Shown in pieces: positions 17,681 through 25,660 of a stretch of 34,596 nt of DNA. The notes beneath the pieces were generated by a model that was not told the DNA's origin, ran no database searches, and saw only the letters and a list, made by a program, of their open reading frames with translations. The stretch spans positions 1 through 34,596 of the forward strand of contig CAZHSC010000036.1 of assembly GCA_964534995.1 (NCBI GenBank), written 5' to 3'. The position numbers and the translations under genes are program-made. This DNA is from JAJTFW01 sp964534995. GTDB lineage: Bacteria; Bacteroidota; Bacteroidia; AKYH767-A; OLB10. The number at the start of each line of letters is the position of its first letter. Position 1 is the stretch's first letter.

Positions 17681-18082
17681 TCAGTTCAATCGGAAATTAA
17701 TAGGCAGGGTAAAGCGCACGTTCACTGGTACCCCGTTTTGTGTTCCCGGTTTCCAGTCGGGCATAGATTTTACCATTCGCACCGCCTCTTTGTCAATATC
17801 GGGATGAACACCCCTCAAAACACTCACATCGCTTATTTTCCCCTTTGTATCCACTATGAAAGACAAAAACACTTTTCCCTCGATTTTCTTATCCAGGGCG
17901 CTTTGCGGATACTTCAGCTCCTTTGAAAGGTAGGTAAACAAGGCTCCCTCCTCACCGGGAAACACGGGCATTTTTTCAACGCGTATAAAAACGTTTTCAT
18001 GCTGAGGGTCTTTCTCCGGTAACTGTTGCGAAAGGGCCGGCCGGGAAGCCATCAGCAGCAACAGCAGCAGGATTTTATTCAT
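17681..18082 (-). CDS. Small exported protein with a TonB C-terminal domain
   Basis: The protein has 133 residues, with a signal peptide (MNKILLLLLLMASRPALSQ) and a TonB C-terminal domain. The domain is recognised from YPQSALDKKIEGKVFLSFIV, then GKISDVSVLRGVHPDIDKEA and ending in PVNVRFTLPINF. I chose the ATG at 18082 because the signal peptide starts there; the open frame upstream overlaps DUF2480. It lacks the N-terminal membrane anchor and Pro-rich stalk of true TonB, so it is unlikely to energise transport alone. It is tightly followed by the polyprenyl synthase gene. The role is unknown. Confidence 0.8.
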   Translation of the reverse strand: MNKILLLLLLMASRPALSQQLPEKDPQHENVFIRVEKMPVFPGEEGALFTYLSKELKYPQSALDKKIEGKVFLSFIVDTKGKISDVSVLRGVHPDIDKEAVRMVKSMPDWKPGTQNGVPVNVRFTLPINFRLN

Positions 18083-18143
18083 TTCGATAACAATTTGTGT
18101 GCGAAGATACATTATTCCGAACCACACTGGGGGTATATACCGG

Positions 18144-18653
18144 TCAGGATGCAGGTTTCCTGTAAATGGGTACCGTACTGCAAGGCTCCCCATATAAAAT
18201 ACTTTTTACCACCGGTTGCAATTTAGCAGTTAGTGCTACGTAGGCCTGCAGAGGAACCGGCCGGTTACTGCATCCCTTTATCACCACACGCCGGTCACGG
18301 TAGTCTTCCGGATTTATCTGATCCGTTATACGACGGAACAATTCCGTTTCTAACGTTTCCGAATTACCGACAACAACAGTAGCTGCAAAAGGCTGCAAAG
18401 CGGAAGACAATAACATCCAGGCCCAGCGCGGCACAATAGCGTCTGTTGAACAATACAATGCAACATGTTTACCGGCATACTCCTGCCATGCATGCCTGGC
18501 AATAAAATCCCTGAAATCCTTTTCCCGTAACAGCAATCCTTCCACCAACTGTGTACTGATATCAAAAAGTACCCGCTCACCCGCCGGAAACAACTCCTCC
18601 AGGTCAATGGTCACAATACCACTCTGCGCAACTCTATTTACTATTTCCGACAT
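18144..18653 (-). CDS. DUF2480 family protein
   Basis: The 169-residue protein matches DUF2480, a conserved Bacteroidota family of unknown function. Recognisable segments are GIVTIDLEELFPAGERVLFD, LLREKDFRDF, CSTDAIVPRWAWMLL, RDRRVVIKGCSNRPVP and the C-terminal KSILYGEPCSTVPIY. It has no signal peptide, so it is cytoplasmic. Three Cys lie in conserved blocks (CST, GCS, EPCS). It is the first gene after the tandem-repeat array and 61 bp upstream of the TonB-domain gene on the same strand. It is near the suf operon, but no functional link is shown. Confidence 0.9.
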   Translation of the reverse strand: MSEIVNRVAQSGIVTIDLEELFPAGERVLFDISTQLVEGLLLREKDFRDFIARHAWQEYAGKHVALYCSTDAIVPRWAWMLLSSALQPFAATVVVGNSETLETELFRRITDQINPEDYRDRRVVIKGCSNRPVPLQAYVALTAKLQPVVKSILYGEPCSTVPIYRKPAS

Positions 18654-18757
18654 TTAAAAATTAGTTCAACAGTATAATTAATAATATCGCTTCAACATCC
18701 ACTATCAAACTCCAACACCAATTATCATCACTCCCAAACAAAAGCCCCCTTCACACT

Positions 18758-19300
18758 TTCGTAACTCGTAACCTTCTCCGCATCCGGACATTCGTAAACT
18801 CATCCATATTCGTACATGCGTATATATTCTCTATTCCTACATTCCTACATTCGTATATTCGTATAGATTCGTAATTCGTAACCTTATCCGTAATTCGTAC
18901 ATTCGTATAGATTCGTACATTCGTAACCCTATCCGCAATTTGCAACCTTTTCCTCATTCGAACATTCGTACATTCGTAACCTTATCCGTAATTCGTACAT
19001 TCGTATAGATTCGTACNNNNNNNNNNNNNNNNNNNNNNNNNNNNNNNNNNNNNNNNNNNNNNNNNNNNNNNNNNNNNNNNNNNNNNNNNNNNNNNNNNNN
19101 NNNNNNNNNNNNNNNNGTAACCTTATCCGTAATTCGTACATTCGTATAGATTCGTACATTCGTAACCTTATTCGTACATTCGTACATTCGTATAGATTCG
19201 TACATTCGTAACCTTATTCGTACATTCGTACATTCGTAACCTTATCCGTAATTCGTACATTCGTATAGATTCGTACATTCGTAACCTTATCCGTAATTCA
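18758..19300 (-). repeat. Intergenic tandem-repeat array A, 45-46 bp unit, interrupted by assembly gap
   Basis: The array lies between the suf operon end and DUF2480. On the + strand a 45-46 bp unit begins GTAACCTTATCCGTAATTCG and continues with several copies of ATTCGTAC and ATTCGTATAG. At least four recognisable units lie right of the gap (one truncated), and one to two good plus several decayed ones lie left of it. Copies near the gap are nearly identical, while those at the edges have diverged. The - strand is open in some frames (MYESIRMYE...) but the peptide is only a by-product of the repeat. This fills the 656-bp gene-free stretch 18654-19309; no other gene is seen there. Confidence 0.9.
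19017..19116. other. Assembly gap of 100 N inside array A
   Basis: Exactly 100 N, the conventional placeholder for a gap of unknown size. Repeat sequence flanks it on both sides, so the true array is probably longer or shorter than shown. Confidence 0.98.
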
Positions 19301-19309
19301 CATTCCCCC

Positions 19310-19642
19310 TCACCACATACCCAACTCCAGCCTTGCCTCTTCGCTCATCATCTCTTTTTCCCAGGGCGGGTCAAAAGTAATCTCCACCTTCGCCGTATTC
19401 ACATCCGGAATGTCGCGCACTTTCTGTTCTACATCGGGTGGCAGGGTTTCAGCTACCGGACAGGCCGGTGACGTAAGGGTCATTTTAATATGTACATCGT
19501 TTCCTTCCGAAATATTGATTTCGTATATAAGTCCCAGTTCCCATATATCCACCGGGATTTCCGGGTCATAGCAGGTTTTCAGCGTATCAATAATACGTTC
19601 ACGCAAAGGTTTTACTTCAGGAAGCTGATCGTTTTCTGACAT
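19310..19642 (-). CDS. sufT: SufT-like MIP18/DUF59 protein for Fe-S cluster assembly
   Basis: The protein has 110 residues from the ATG at 19642, the usual length for the family. The MIP18 (DUF59) domain shows YDPEIPVDIWELGLIYEI, then MTLTSPACPVAETLP with the conserved Cys61, and FDPPWEKEMMSEEARLELG at the end. SufT-type proteins aid maturation and transfer of Fe-S clusters. The frame is open further upstream, to an ATG at 19705 overlapping sufE. The longer start would add 21 residues unlike the family, so I prefer the shorter one. It is the last suf operon gene; the repeat array follows 10 bp later with no obvious terminator. Confidence 0.85.
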   Translation of the reverse strand: MSENDQLPEVKPLRERIIDTLKTCYDPEIPVDIWELGLIYEINISEGNDVHIKMTLTSPACPVAETLPPDVEQKVRDIPDVNTAKVEITFDPPWEKEMMSEEARLELGMW

Positions 19643-19673
19643 GACTGTGTCCGGTGTATTCTTATCCTTTAGT

Positions 19674-20099
19674 TTATCGCGTATGGCTTGCAGCAGCAAC
19701 CGCATAAGTTTTCATTTGCTTAATCATTGAAGCGAGTCCGTTGGCCCTGGTAACGGCTATATGTTGCCGCAAACCGATTTTATCAATGAAGTCAAGTTTC
19801 GCGCGTATGATATTTTCCGGCGACTGACCGGAGAGTACTTTTATCAGCAGTGCAATTTCCCCTTTCACAAAGGTTGAATCACTGTCGGCGCTGAAATACA
19901 GTTTACCGTCTTTCTCTTCACCATGTAACCATACTGAACTCTGACATCCTTTGATTTTAAAATCATCGGTCATATACTTCCTGTCAAGGGGCGGAAGTTT
20001 CTGTCCCAGTTCAATGATGTACTGGTACTTCTGCTCCCAGTCATCGAAGAGGGCGAAGTCCTCCACTATTTCCTGTTCCGTTTCGTGTACGTCCTTCAT
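19674..20099 (-). CDS. sufE: Cysteine desulfuration protein SufE
   Basis: SufE accepts persulfide sulfur from SufS and passes it to the SufBCD scaffold. The 141-residue protein has the sulfur-accepting Cys52 in KGCQSSVW, preceded by the family N-terminus (WEQKYQYIIELGQKLPPL). It has the core segment DSDSTFVKGEIALLIKVLSG. The length is typical. The ATG overlaps the stop of sufS by 4 bp (ATGA), indicating translational coupling between partners. Confidence 0.95.
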   Translation of the reverse strand: MKDVHETEQEIVEDFALFDDWEQKYQYIIELGQKLPPLDRKYMTDDFKIKGCQSSVWLHGEEKDGKLYFSADSDSTFVKGEIALLIKVLSGQSPENIIRAKLDFIDKIGLRQHIAVTRANGLASMIKQMKTYAVAAASHTR

Positions 20100-21334
20100 A
20101 ATGTTGCCTGGGGTTGCAGGAAGCGGATGGCCCTGAACAGGTTCTCCGCGAACACATCAATTTCTTCTTTGGTATTATAAAACATAAAAGAGGCGCGTAG
20201 GGTACCCGGTACCGCGTAACGAATCATGACGGGCTCGGTACAGTGGTGTCCGGTACGTACGGCGATACCCTTTGTATCGAGGTACATCCCAGCGTCAAGG
20301 GCGTTCACCCCTTCAATCACCAATGAGAGTACGCTTGCCTTTTCCTTAGCGTTGCCAAGGATGCTAACGCCGGGTATAGCCGAAACCAGTCCGGTGGCAT
20401 ATTGCAATAAGTCCTGTTCCCAGGTTGCAGCCGCGGCTCTGTCCATCGCCTTCCAGTAATCAAAAGCGGCACCCAGCGCGATGACCCCTGAAATATCGGG
20501 TGTTCCCGCTTCAAACTTATACGGGACTTCATTATAGGTCGTTCTTTCGAAGGTAACGGATGATATCATCTCGCCTCCACCCTGGTAAGGCGGCATCTCT
20601 TCGAGGAGCTGACGTTTGCCGTACAGGCATCCAACACCTGTAGGACCAAGAACTTTATGGCCGCTGAACGCAAAAAAATCTGCATCCATATCCTGCACAT
20701 CGGTCACCTGGTGCGCCGTACTCTGCGCCCCGTCAACCAGCACAGGTATCCCCTTTGCATGTGCCTTGCTGATGACTTCCTTCACCGGATTTACCGTACC
20801 CAATGAATTGGAGGTATGCACCAGCGATACCAGCTTTGTCCTTTCAGTCAACAGGCTATCCAGCGCATCCATCATCAGTTCACCACGGTCATTAATTGGT
20901 ATCACTTTCAGGCAGGCGCCCTTTTCCTCACACAGGAGTTGCCAGGGAACGATATTGCTGTGATGCTCCATCGCGGAAATCAGTACTTCATCTCCTTTAC
21001 CAATATGCTTGCGGCCATAGGTGGCAGCCACAAGGTTAATCGCTTCGGTGGTGCCTTTTACAAAAATGATTTCGTCAGCGGTAGCGGCATTGACAAACTC
21101 CCTTGCCTTCTCCCTCACCTCATCAAAAGCCATAGAGGCCTTTTGGGAGAGGAAGTGTACCCCGCGGTGGATATTGGCATTGTAATGCGAATAATAATGG
21201 ACGAGCGCATCAATCACCGCCTTCGGTTTTTGAGAGGTGGCGGCATTGTCAAAATAAATCAAAGGCTTGCCATACGCCTTCTCCGACAGAATCGGAAAAT
21301 CGTTTCGGACACTATGTACGTTGAAAACAGACAT
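20096..21334 (-). CDS. sufS: Cysteine desulfurase SufS
   Basis: This is a group II PLP-dependent cysteine desulfurase of 412 residues that mobilises sulfur from cysteine for Fe-S clusters. It has Lys227 in FSGHKVLGPTG, the Schiff-base lysine. The active Cys365 is in RTGHHCTEP. The N-terminal PLP-site segments YFDNAATSQKP and AMEHHSNIVPW are present. It follows sufD after 75 bp that contain a hairpin (21359-21378), and overlaps sufE by 4 bp. Confidence 0.96.
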   Translation of the reverse strand: MSVFNVHSVRNDFPILSEKAYGKPLIYFDNAATSQKPKAVIDALVHYYSHYNANIHRGVHFLSQKASMAFDEVREKAREFVNAATADEIIFVKGTTEAINLVAATYGRKHIGKGDEVLISAMEHHSNIVPWQLLCEEKGACLKVIPINDRGELMMDALDSLLTERTKLVSLVHTSNSLGTVNPVKEVISKAHAKGIPVLVDGAQSTAHQVTDVQDMDADFFAFSGHKVLGPTGVGCLYGKRQLLEEMPPYQGGGEMISSVTFERTTYNEVPYKFEAGTPDISGVIALGAAFDYWKAMDRAAAATWEQDLLQYATGLVSAIPGVSILGNAKEKASVLSLVIEGVNALDAGMYLDTKGIAVRTGHHCTEPVMIRYAVPGTLRASFMFYNTKEEIDVFAENLFRAIRFLQPQATL

Positions 21335-21358
21335 TCCTTTTTTGTAATTACGCTGTTT

Positions 21359-21378
21359 TACCCCCTTATCCGGGGGTA
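21359..21378 (-). other. Intercistronic hairpin between sufD and sufS
   Basis: TACCCCC and GGGGGTA pair perfectly over 7 bp around a six-base loop. No T run follows on the - strand, so it is more likely an mRNA processing or stability element than a terminator. Confidence 0.5.
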
Positions 21379-21409
21379 TAGGTTGAATTATAATGTCTTA
21401 CCACACCTG

Positions 21410-22738
21410 TTACACGCCGGCCAGTTTGCTGTCAAGCAGACGCATCAGGCTATCACGCACTGCCGCGTTCTCAATCTGATCTATAACATCCGCTGCAAAG
21501 GCATGGTTCAGCAATGCCCTCGCCGTTTTTTCACCGATACCGCGCGCGCGCAGGTAAAACAGCGCCTCATCGTCAAGCTGACCTGTGGTGGCACCGTGGC
21601 TGCACTTTACATCATCGGCGAAAATCTCCAGTTGCGGTTTCGTGTTCATGGAAGCCTCATTGCTCAACAAGAGGTTTTTATTAGACTGGTAGGCATTGGT
21701 TTTTTGCGCATCCTGCCTCACCCGGATTTTACCATTAAAAACGCCCAGGGCCTGATCATCCAGAATGCCTTTATACAGTTCATTGCTGTAACAATCCGAC
21801 AGGGCATGATCCACCAGTGTATGATTGTCGATGACCTGGGTACCATTGGCCACATACAGTCCGTTCAGCCAGGAATTGGCATTTTTTCCGTCCATATGTA
21901 TCTGCAACGTATTTCTCACAAGCTCTCCTCCCAGGCTTACCGTAGTGAGGTGCTGATAACTGTCGCGGGCCATCACCACTTTATGGTAATTGATCTGCCT
22001 TGCATTGGCCGCTTCGGCCTGTATTTTTGTTCCGAAATAACGTGCAGCCCGACCCAGCACCACTTCCGTTACGGCATTGGTAAATACGGGGGCATTGCTT
22101 TTATAGCTATGATAGGATTCCACGAGCGTACATTCCGACTGCTCGCCGAGTACGAGGAGCACGCGGGCAGGTATCATCAGGGGTTCCTCCACACCGTTCG
22201 CCACAAAGGCCAACTGCACGGGGCTGGTAATTTTAACGCCTTTGTCAACCAGGATAACGACAGGATCCATGCACAGCATGGTGTTCATCGCCACCAGTGC
22301 ATCATCCTCCACCTCCGCGTGTTTGAAAATATGTTCTTTTACCAGTGAGTTATCCAAGAAGCCGGAGAGCGTTTCTATTCTTATTCCTTTCGGCAGATGC
22401 GCAAGGTTAGAGGCCTCCCTGTTCAGCAATCCATTCTCAATGATGCAGAGGATCGCGTCGCTGCCGGCCAAGCTAAACTGCATTGCGTCTTTTTCTTTTA
22501 GCTGCTGCTCTTCAGCGAAACTAACGGTACGATAGCCCGCATTTTCAATAAACGTAAGATCCAGGTACCTCCATTCTTCATGTTTTTTACCGGGAATTCC
22601 CAACTTACCGAAAGCGGCGGCGGCCCTGCTCCGGTGCACAGCAAAGGCTGGTTGACTGCTGTTCAGGCGGCCTGCTATCTTTTCCGCTTCAGGCAGAAAA
22701 GAAGATTTCGCCGGTAATATTGATGTGTCTGTTGTCAT
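21410..22738 (-). CDS. sufD: Fe-S assembly scaffold protein SufD
   Basis: SufD pairs with SufB and SufC to form the SufBC2D scaffold that builds Fe-S clusters. The 442-residue protein carries the C-terminal SufD block FADDVKCSHGAT-GQLDDEALFYLRARGI. By my alignment from memory, His381 there corresponds to the cluster-binding His360 of E. coli SufD. The central beta-helix region is present. It starts 6 bp after sufC ends. Confidence 0.94.
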   Translation of the reverse strand: MTTDTSILPAKSSFLPEAEKIAGRLNSSQPAFAVHRSRAAAAFGKLGIPGKKHEEWRYLDLTFIENAGYRTVSFAEEQQLKEKDAMQFSLAGSDAILCIIENGLLNREASNLAHLPKGIRIETLSGFLDNSLVKEHIFKHAEVEDDALVAMNTMLCMDPVVILVDKGVKITSPVQLAFVANGVEEPLMIPARVLLVLGEQSECTLVESYHSYKSNAPVFTNAVTEVVLGRAARYFGTKIQAEAANARQINYHKVVMARDSYQHLTTVSLGGELVRNTLQIHMDGKNANSWLNGLYVANGTQVIDNHTLVDHALSDCYSNELYKGILDDQALGVFNGKIRVRQDAQKTNAYQSNKNLLLSNEASMNTKPQLEIFADDVKCSHGATTGQLDDEALFYLRARGIGEKTARALLNHAFAADVIDQIENAAVRDSLMRLLDSKLAGV

Positions 22739-22744
22739 AAAGGA

Positions 22745-23503
22745 TCAGGTACTTAAGGCTACTTCTTCTTTAATCCAATCGTATCCTTTTTCTTCCAGTT
22801 CCAGGGCCAGGTCCTTGTTGCCTGATTTTACAATTCTTCCTTTGTACAATACATGTACAAAATCAGGTACGATATAATCGAGCAGGCGCTGATAGTGGGT
22901 AATCACCAGAAATGCCCTGTCGGCGCCTCGCAGGGCGTTCACGCCGTTGGAGACGATGCGCAAAGCATCAATATCCAGTCCGGAATCCGTTTCATCGAGA
23001 ATCGACAACCTGGGTTCCAGCATAGCCATCTGGAAAATTTCATTTCTTTTCTTCTCTCCGCCACTGAAACCTTCATTCACCGAACGCTGCGTCATGGCTT
23101 TGTCCATCTCCACCAGTTTCATTTTTTCATTCATCAGTTTAAGAAAATCCTTTGAATCCAGAATTTCCTGACCACGGGCTTTCCGCACCTCATTCACTGC
23201 TGTTTTGAGAAAATTGGCGTTACTTACCCCGGGTATTTCCACAGGATACTGAAAGGCCAGAAACAATCCGGCCCGCGCGCGGTCTTCGGGTGACATTTCC
23301 AGGAGGTCGTTACCCAGAAAATCAACATGGCCCCCGGTTACTTCATATTCCTCACGGCCGGCCAGTACCGAAGCCAGCGTACTTTTTCCGGATCCGTTAG
23401 GGCCCATGATGGCATGCACTTCGCCGGGTTTCACATCCAGGTTCAGTCCGGTGAGGATTTGCTTTCCTTCCACGGAGGCCTGCAGGTTTTTTATGCTTAA
23501 CAT
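22745..23503 (-). CDS. sufC: Fe-S assembly ATPase SufC
   Basis: SufC is the ABC-type ATPase of the SufBC2D complex. The 252-residue protein has Walker A GPNGSGKST (residues 34-42), the signature SGGEKKRNEI, and Walker B LSILDETDSGLD, the last two in the wording typical of SufC. The H-loop is in FLVITHYQRLL. There are no membrane segments. It is 81 bp downstream of sufB. Confidence 0.96.
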   Translation of the reverse strand: MLSIKNLQASVEGKQILTGLNLDVKPGEVHAIMGPNGSGKSTLASVLAGREEYEVTGGHVDFLGNDLLEMSPEDRARAGLFLAFQYPVEIPGVSNANFLKTAVNEVRKARGQEILDSKDFLKLMNEKMKLVEMDKAMTQRSVNEGFSGGEKKRNEIFQMAMLEPRLSILDETDSGLDIDALRIVSNGVNALRGADRAFLVITHYQRLLDYIVPDFVHVLYKGRIVKSGNKDLALELEEKGYDWIKEEVALST

Positions 23504-23584
23504 CTTTAGATTATCGAATTTATATCTTCTTTATTCAGGTTTACGTAACTCCACTCCTGTTATACAACAGGTACTTCACCTCTA

Positions 23585-25030
23585 CTATCCCACCGATCCT
23601 TCGAGCGAAATGGCGAGCAGTTTTTGCGCTTCGACGGCGAATTCCATCGGCAGTTGGTTAAATACTTCCTTGCAATACCCGTTTACGATCAGGTTCACCG
23701 CATCCTCCGTTGAAATTCCACGCTGGTTGCAATAGAAAATCTGATCTTCCCCTACCTTACTTGTGGTAGCTTCATGCTCCACCTTCGCCGTTTTATTGGA
23801 TACTTCGAGATAGGGAAAGGTGTGTGCGCCGCATTTATCCCCGATGAGGAGTGAATCGCACTGGGAGAAGTTACGGGCATGCTCCGCTTTCCTGCCTATG
23901 CGGACCAGGCCGCGGTAAGAATTCTGACTGCGGCCACAGGATATGCCTTTGGAAACGATGATACTCTTTGTATTTTTTCCGAGATGGATCATCTTGGTAC
24001 CGGTGTCGGCCTGCTGCATATTATTGGTGACCGCCACTGAGTAAAACTCACCCACCGAGTAATCCCCTTTTAAAATTACGCTTGGGTATTTCCAGGTGAT
24101 GGCGGAGCCGGTTTCAACCTGTGTCCATGAAATCTTAGCCCTTTCACCCAGGCAAATTCCACGCTTGGTAACGAAATTATAGATACCGCCTTTGCCGTTC
24201 TTATCACCGGGATACCAGTTTTGCACTGTGCTGTATTTTACACTGGCATCCGTGTGCGAAACAATTTCCACTACGGCCGCGTGCAACTGATTTTCATCGC
24301 GCATGGGCGCTGTACATCCTTCGAGGTAACTGACAAAGGCACCTTCATCAGCGATAATGAGTGTCCTTTCAAACTGGCCGGTTCCTGCGCTATTGATACG
24401 GAAGTAAGTGCTTAACTCCATCGGGCAACGCACTCCTTTGGGGATATAACAGAAAGAGCCGTCGCTGAATACCGCGCTGTTTAAAGCGGAATAGAAGTTA
24501 TCGGTATAGGGTACCACGGAGCCGAGGTACTTCTTCACCAGCTCTGGGTGTTCCTGAACGGCTTCACTAAAGGAACAGAAAATAATGCCGAGCTCCGCCA
24601 GGGTTTCACGAAAGGTAGTTTTCACCGACACGCTGTCAATAACGGCATCTACGGCCACACCTGCCAGACGCTTCTGTTCTTCGAGGGAAATACCCAGTTT
24701 GTCGAAGGTAGCCTTGATTTCAGGATCCAGTTCATCGAGGCTGTTGAGCGATGGCTTTTTCCTGGGTGCGGAATAATAAATAATATCCTGAAAGTCAATG
24801 GCGGGATAACTAAGGTTGGGCCATACCGGTTCCGTCATCGTCAGCCAGTGCCGGTAAGCTTTCAGGCGCCAGGCCAGCAACCACTCGGGCTCATTCTTTT
24901 TCATGGATATGAAACGAACGATTTCTTCGTTTAAGCCCTTGGGAGCGGTCTCACTTTCGATATTGCTGACGAATCCCCACTTATATTCCGAGTTGGTTAC
25001 TTCGTCCAGTATTTTTAAGTCTTCTGACAT
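23585..25030 (-). CDS. sufB: Fe-S assembly scaffold protein SufB
   Basis: The 481-residue protein has the strongly conserved SufB C-terminus: SQCDSLLIGDKCGAHTFPY, then VEHEATTSKVGEDQIFYCNQRGI, then LPMEFAVEAQKLLAISLEGSVG. By my recollection of the E. coli protein, Cys391 and Glu420 match the residues (Cys405, Glu434) implicated in cluster assembly. It accepts sulfur from SufE and assembles the nascent cluster with SufD and SufC. It is 52 bp after sufA. Confidence 0.96.
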   Translation of the reverse strand: MSEDLKILDEVTNSEYKWGFVSNIESETAPKGLNEEIVRFISMKKNEPEWLLAWRLKAYRHWLTMTEPVWPNLSYPAIDFQDIIYYSAPRKKPSLNSLDELDPEIKATFDKLGISLEEQKRLAGVAVDAVIDSVSVKTTFRETLAELGIIFCSFSEAVQEHPELVKKYLGSVVPYTDNFYSALNSAVFSDGSFCYIPKGVRCPMELSTYFRINSAGTGQFERTLIIADEGAFVSYLEGCTAPMRDENQLHAAVVEIVSHTDASVKYSTVQNWYPGDKNGKGGIYNFVTKRGICLGERAKISWTQVETGSAITWKYPSVILKGDYSVGEFYSVAVTNNMQQADTGTKMIHLGKNTKSIIVSKGISCGRSQNSYRGLVRIGRKAEHARNFSQCDSLLIGDKCGAHTFPYLEVSNKTAKVEHEATTSKVGEDQIFYCNQRGISTEDAVNLIVNGYCKEVFNQLPMEFAVEAQKLLAISLEGSVG

Positions 25031-25082
25031 AGTGATTTTTTATTGAAGCCAGCGGCGGCCCCGATTACCCTGGTTCCGCGGG

Positions 25083-25409
25083 TCAGACTGCGAATGATTC
25101 TCCACAACCGCAGGTACGGCTGGCATTCGGATTGTTAAACTGAAATCCTTTACCATTCAGCCCGTCACTGAAATCAAGTTGGGTACCTACCAGGTAAAGA
25201 AAACTCTTTTTATCACATACTATTCTGATGCCTTTATCTTCAAACACTTTATCATCCGGCTTAAGCTGGTGATCAAACTCCAGGCTGTAACTTAATCCGG
25301 AACAACCTCCACCCTGTACACCCACACGGATAAAAGAATCTTCCGGACGATGCTCGTTGCGGATTAACTCCATGGCCTTTTCCCGGGCTTTTTCTGTAAC
25401 TGTAATCAT
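25083..25409 (-). CDS. sufA: A-type Fe-S carrier protein (SufA/IscA-like)
   Basis: The protein has 108 residues of the HesB/IscA fold. The three cluster-binding cysteines are present: Cys36 in GGGCSGLSY and Cys100/Cys102 in TCGCGESF. It carries clusters from SufBCD to target proteins. As the first gene of the suf operon it is preceded by a -7 box and a palindrome over the -33 region. No iscR- or sufR-like regulator gene is present in the operon. Confidence 0.93.
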   Translation of the reverse strand: MITVTEKAREKAMELIRNEHRPEDSFIRVGVQGGGCSGLSYSLEFDHQLKPDDKVFEDKGIRIVCDKKSFLYLVGTQLDFSDGLNGKGFQFNNPNASRTCGCGESFAV

Positions 25410-25427
25410 ACTTTTTTAATTCTTCTG

Positions 25428-25435
25428 CAAAGGTA
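25428..25435 (-). promoter_or_regulatory. -7 box of the suf operon (TACCTTTG)
   Basis: On the - strand TACCTTTG fits TAnnTTTG and is 18 bp before the sufA ATG. A degenerate -33 (ATTG) lies 22 bp upstream, inside the palindrome at 25452-25466. A small hairpin GCCG-TTT-CGGC lies in the spacer. Confidence 0.7.
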
Positions 25436-25451
25436 CGCCGAAACGGCTTAT

Positions 25452-25466
25452 TTAGAACAATTCTAA
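25452..25466. promoter_or_regulatory. Candidate operator: palindrome over the suf -33 region
   Basis: TTAGAA-CAA-TTCTAA (+ strand) is a perfect 6-3-6 inverted repeat. Read as 7-1-7 it resembles the Fur/PerR-family box (TTATAATnATTATAA) with four of 14 arm positions different. It lies where a repressor would block the promoter. The regulator is not in the window. Confidence 0.55.
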
Positions 25467-25660
25467 GCTAATAAAGTTATAGCCTGTAGGTATCAAAAAT
25501 ACGGTAATAACATATTGATTTACAGTACTTATGAGAATAGATATCCTGAAAGGAGGATTTGGATATGGCCGGGTCATGCCTGAAATGATTGGATTCCAGC
25601 TGCAGTGACCGAAATAAGAATAGCATGCAGGGGTCTAATAAAAACGTGGCCCTACCGGAA

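Noticed and set aside
18751..19205. Minus-strand open frames through array A (peptides such as MYESIRMYE)
   Set aside because: They arise from the short repeat unit lacking stops in some frames, cross the N gap, and have no start signal or domain.
20816..22348. 510-codon + strand open frame opposite sufS and sufD
   Set aside because: It lies fully antisense to two well-supported suf genes; its composition is that of a reverse-frame shadow.
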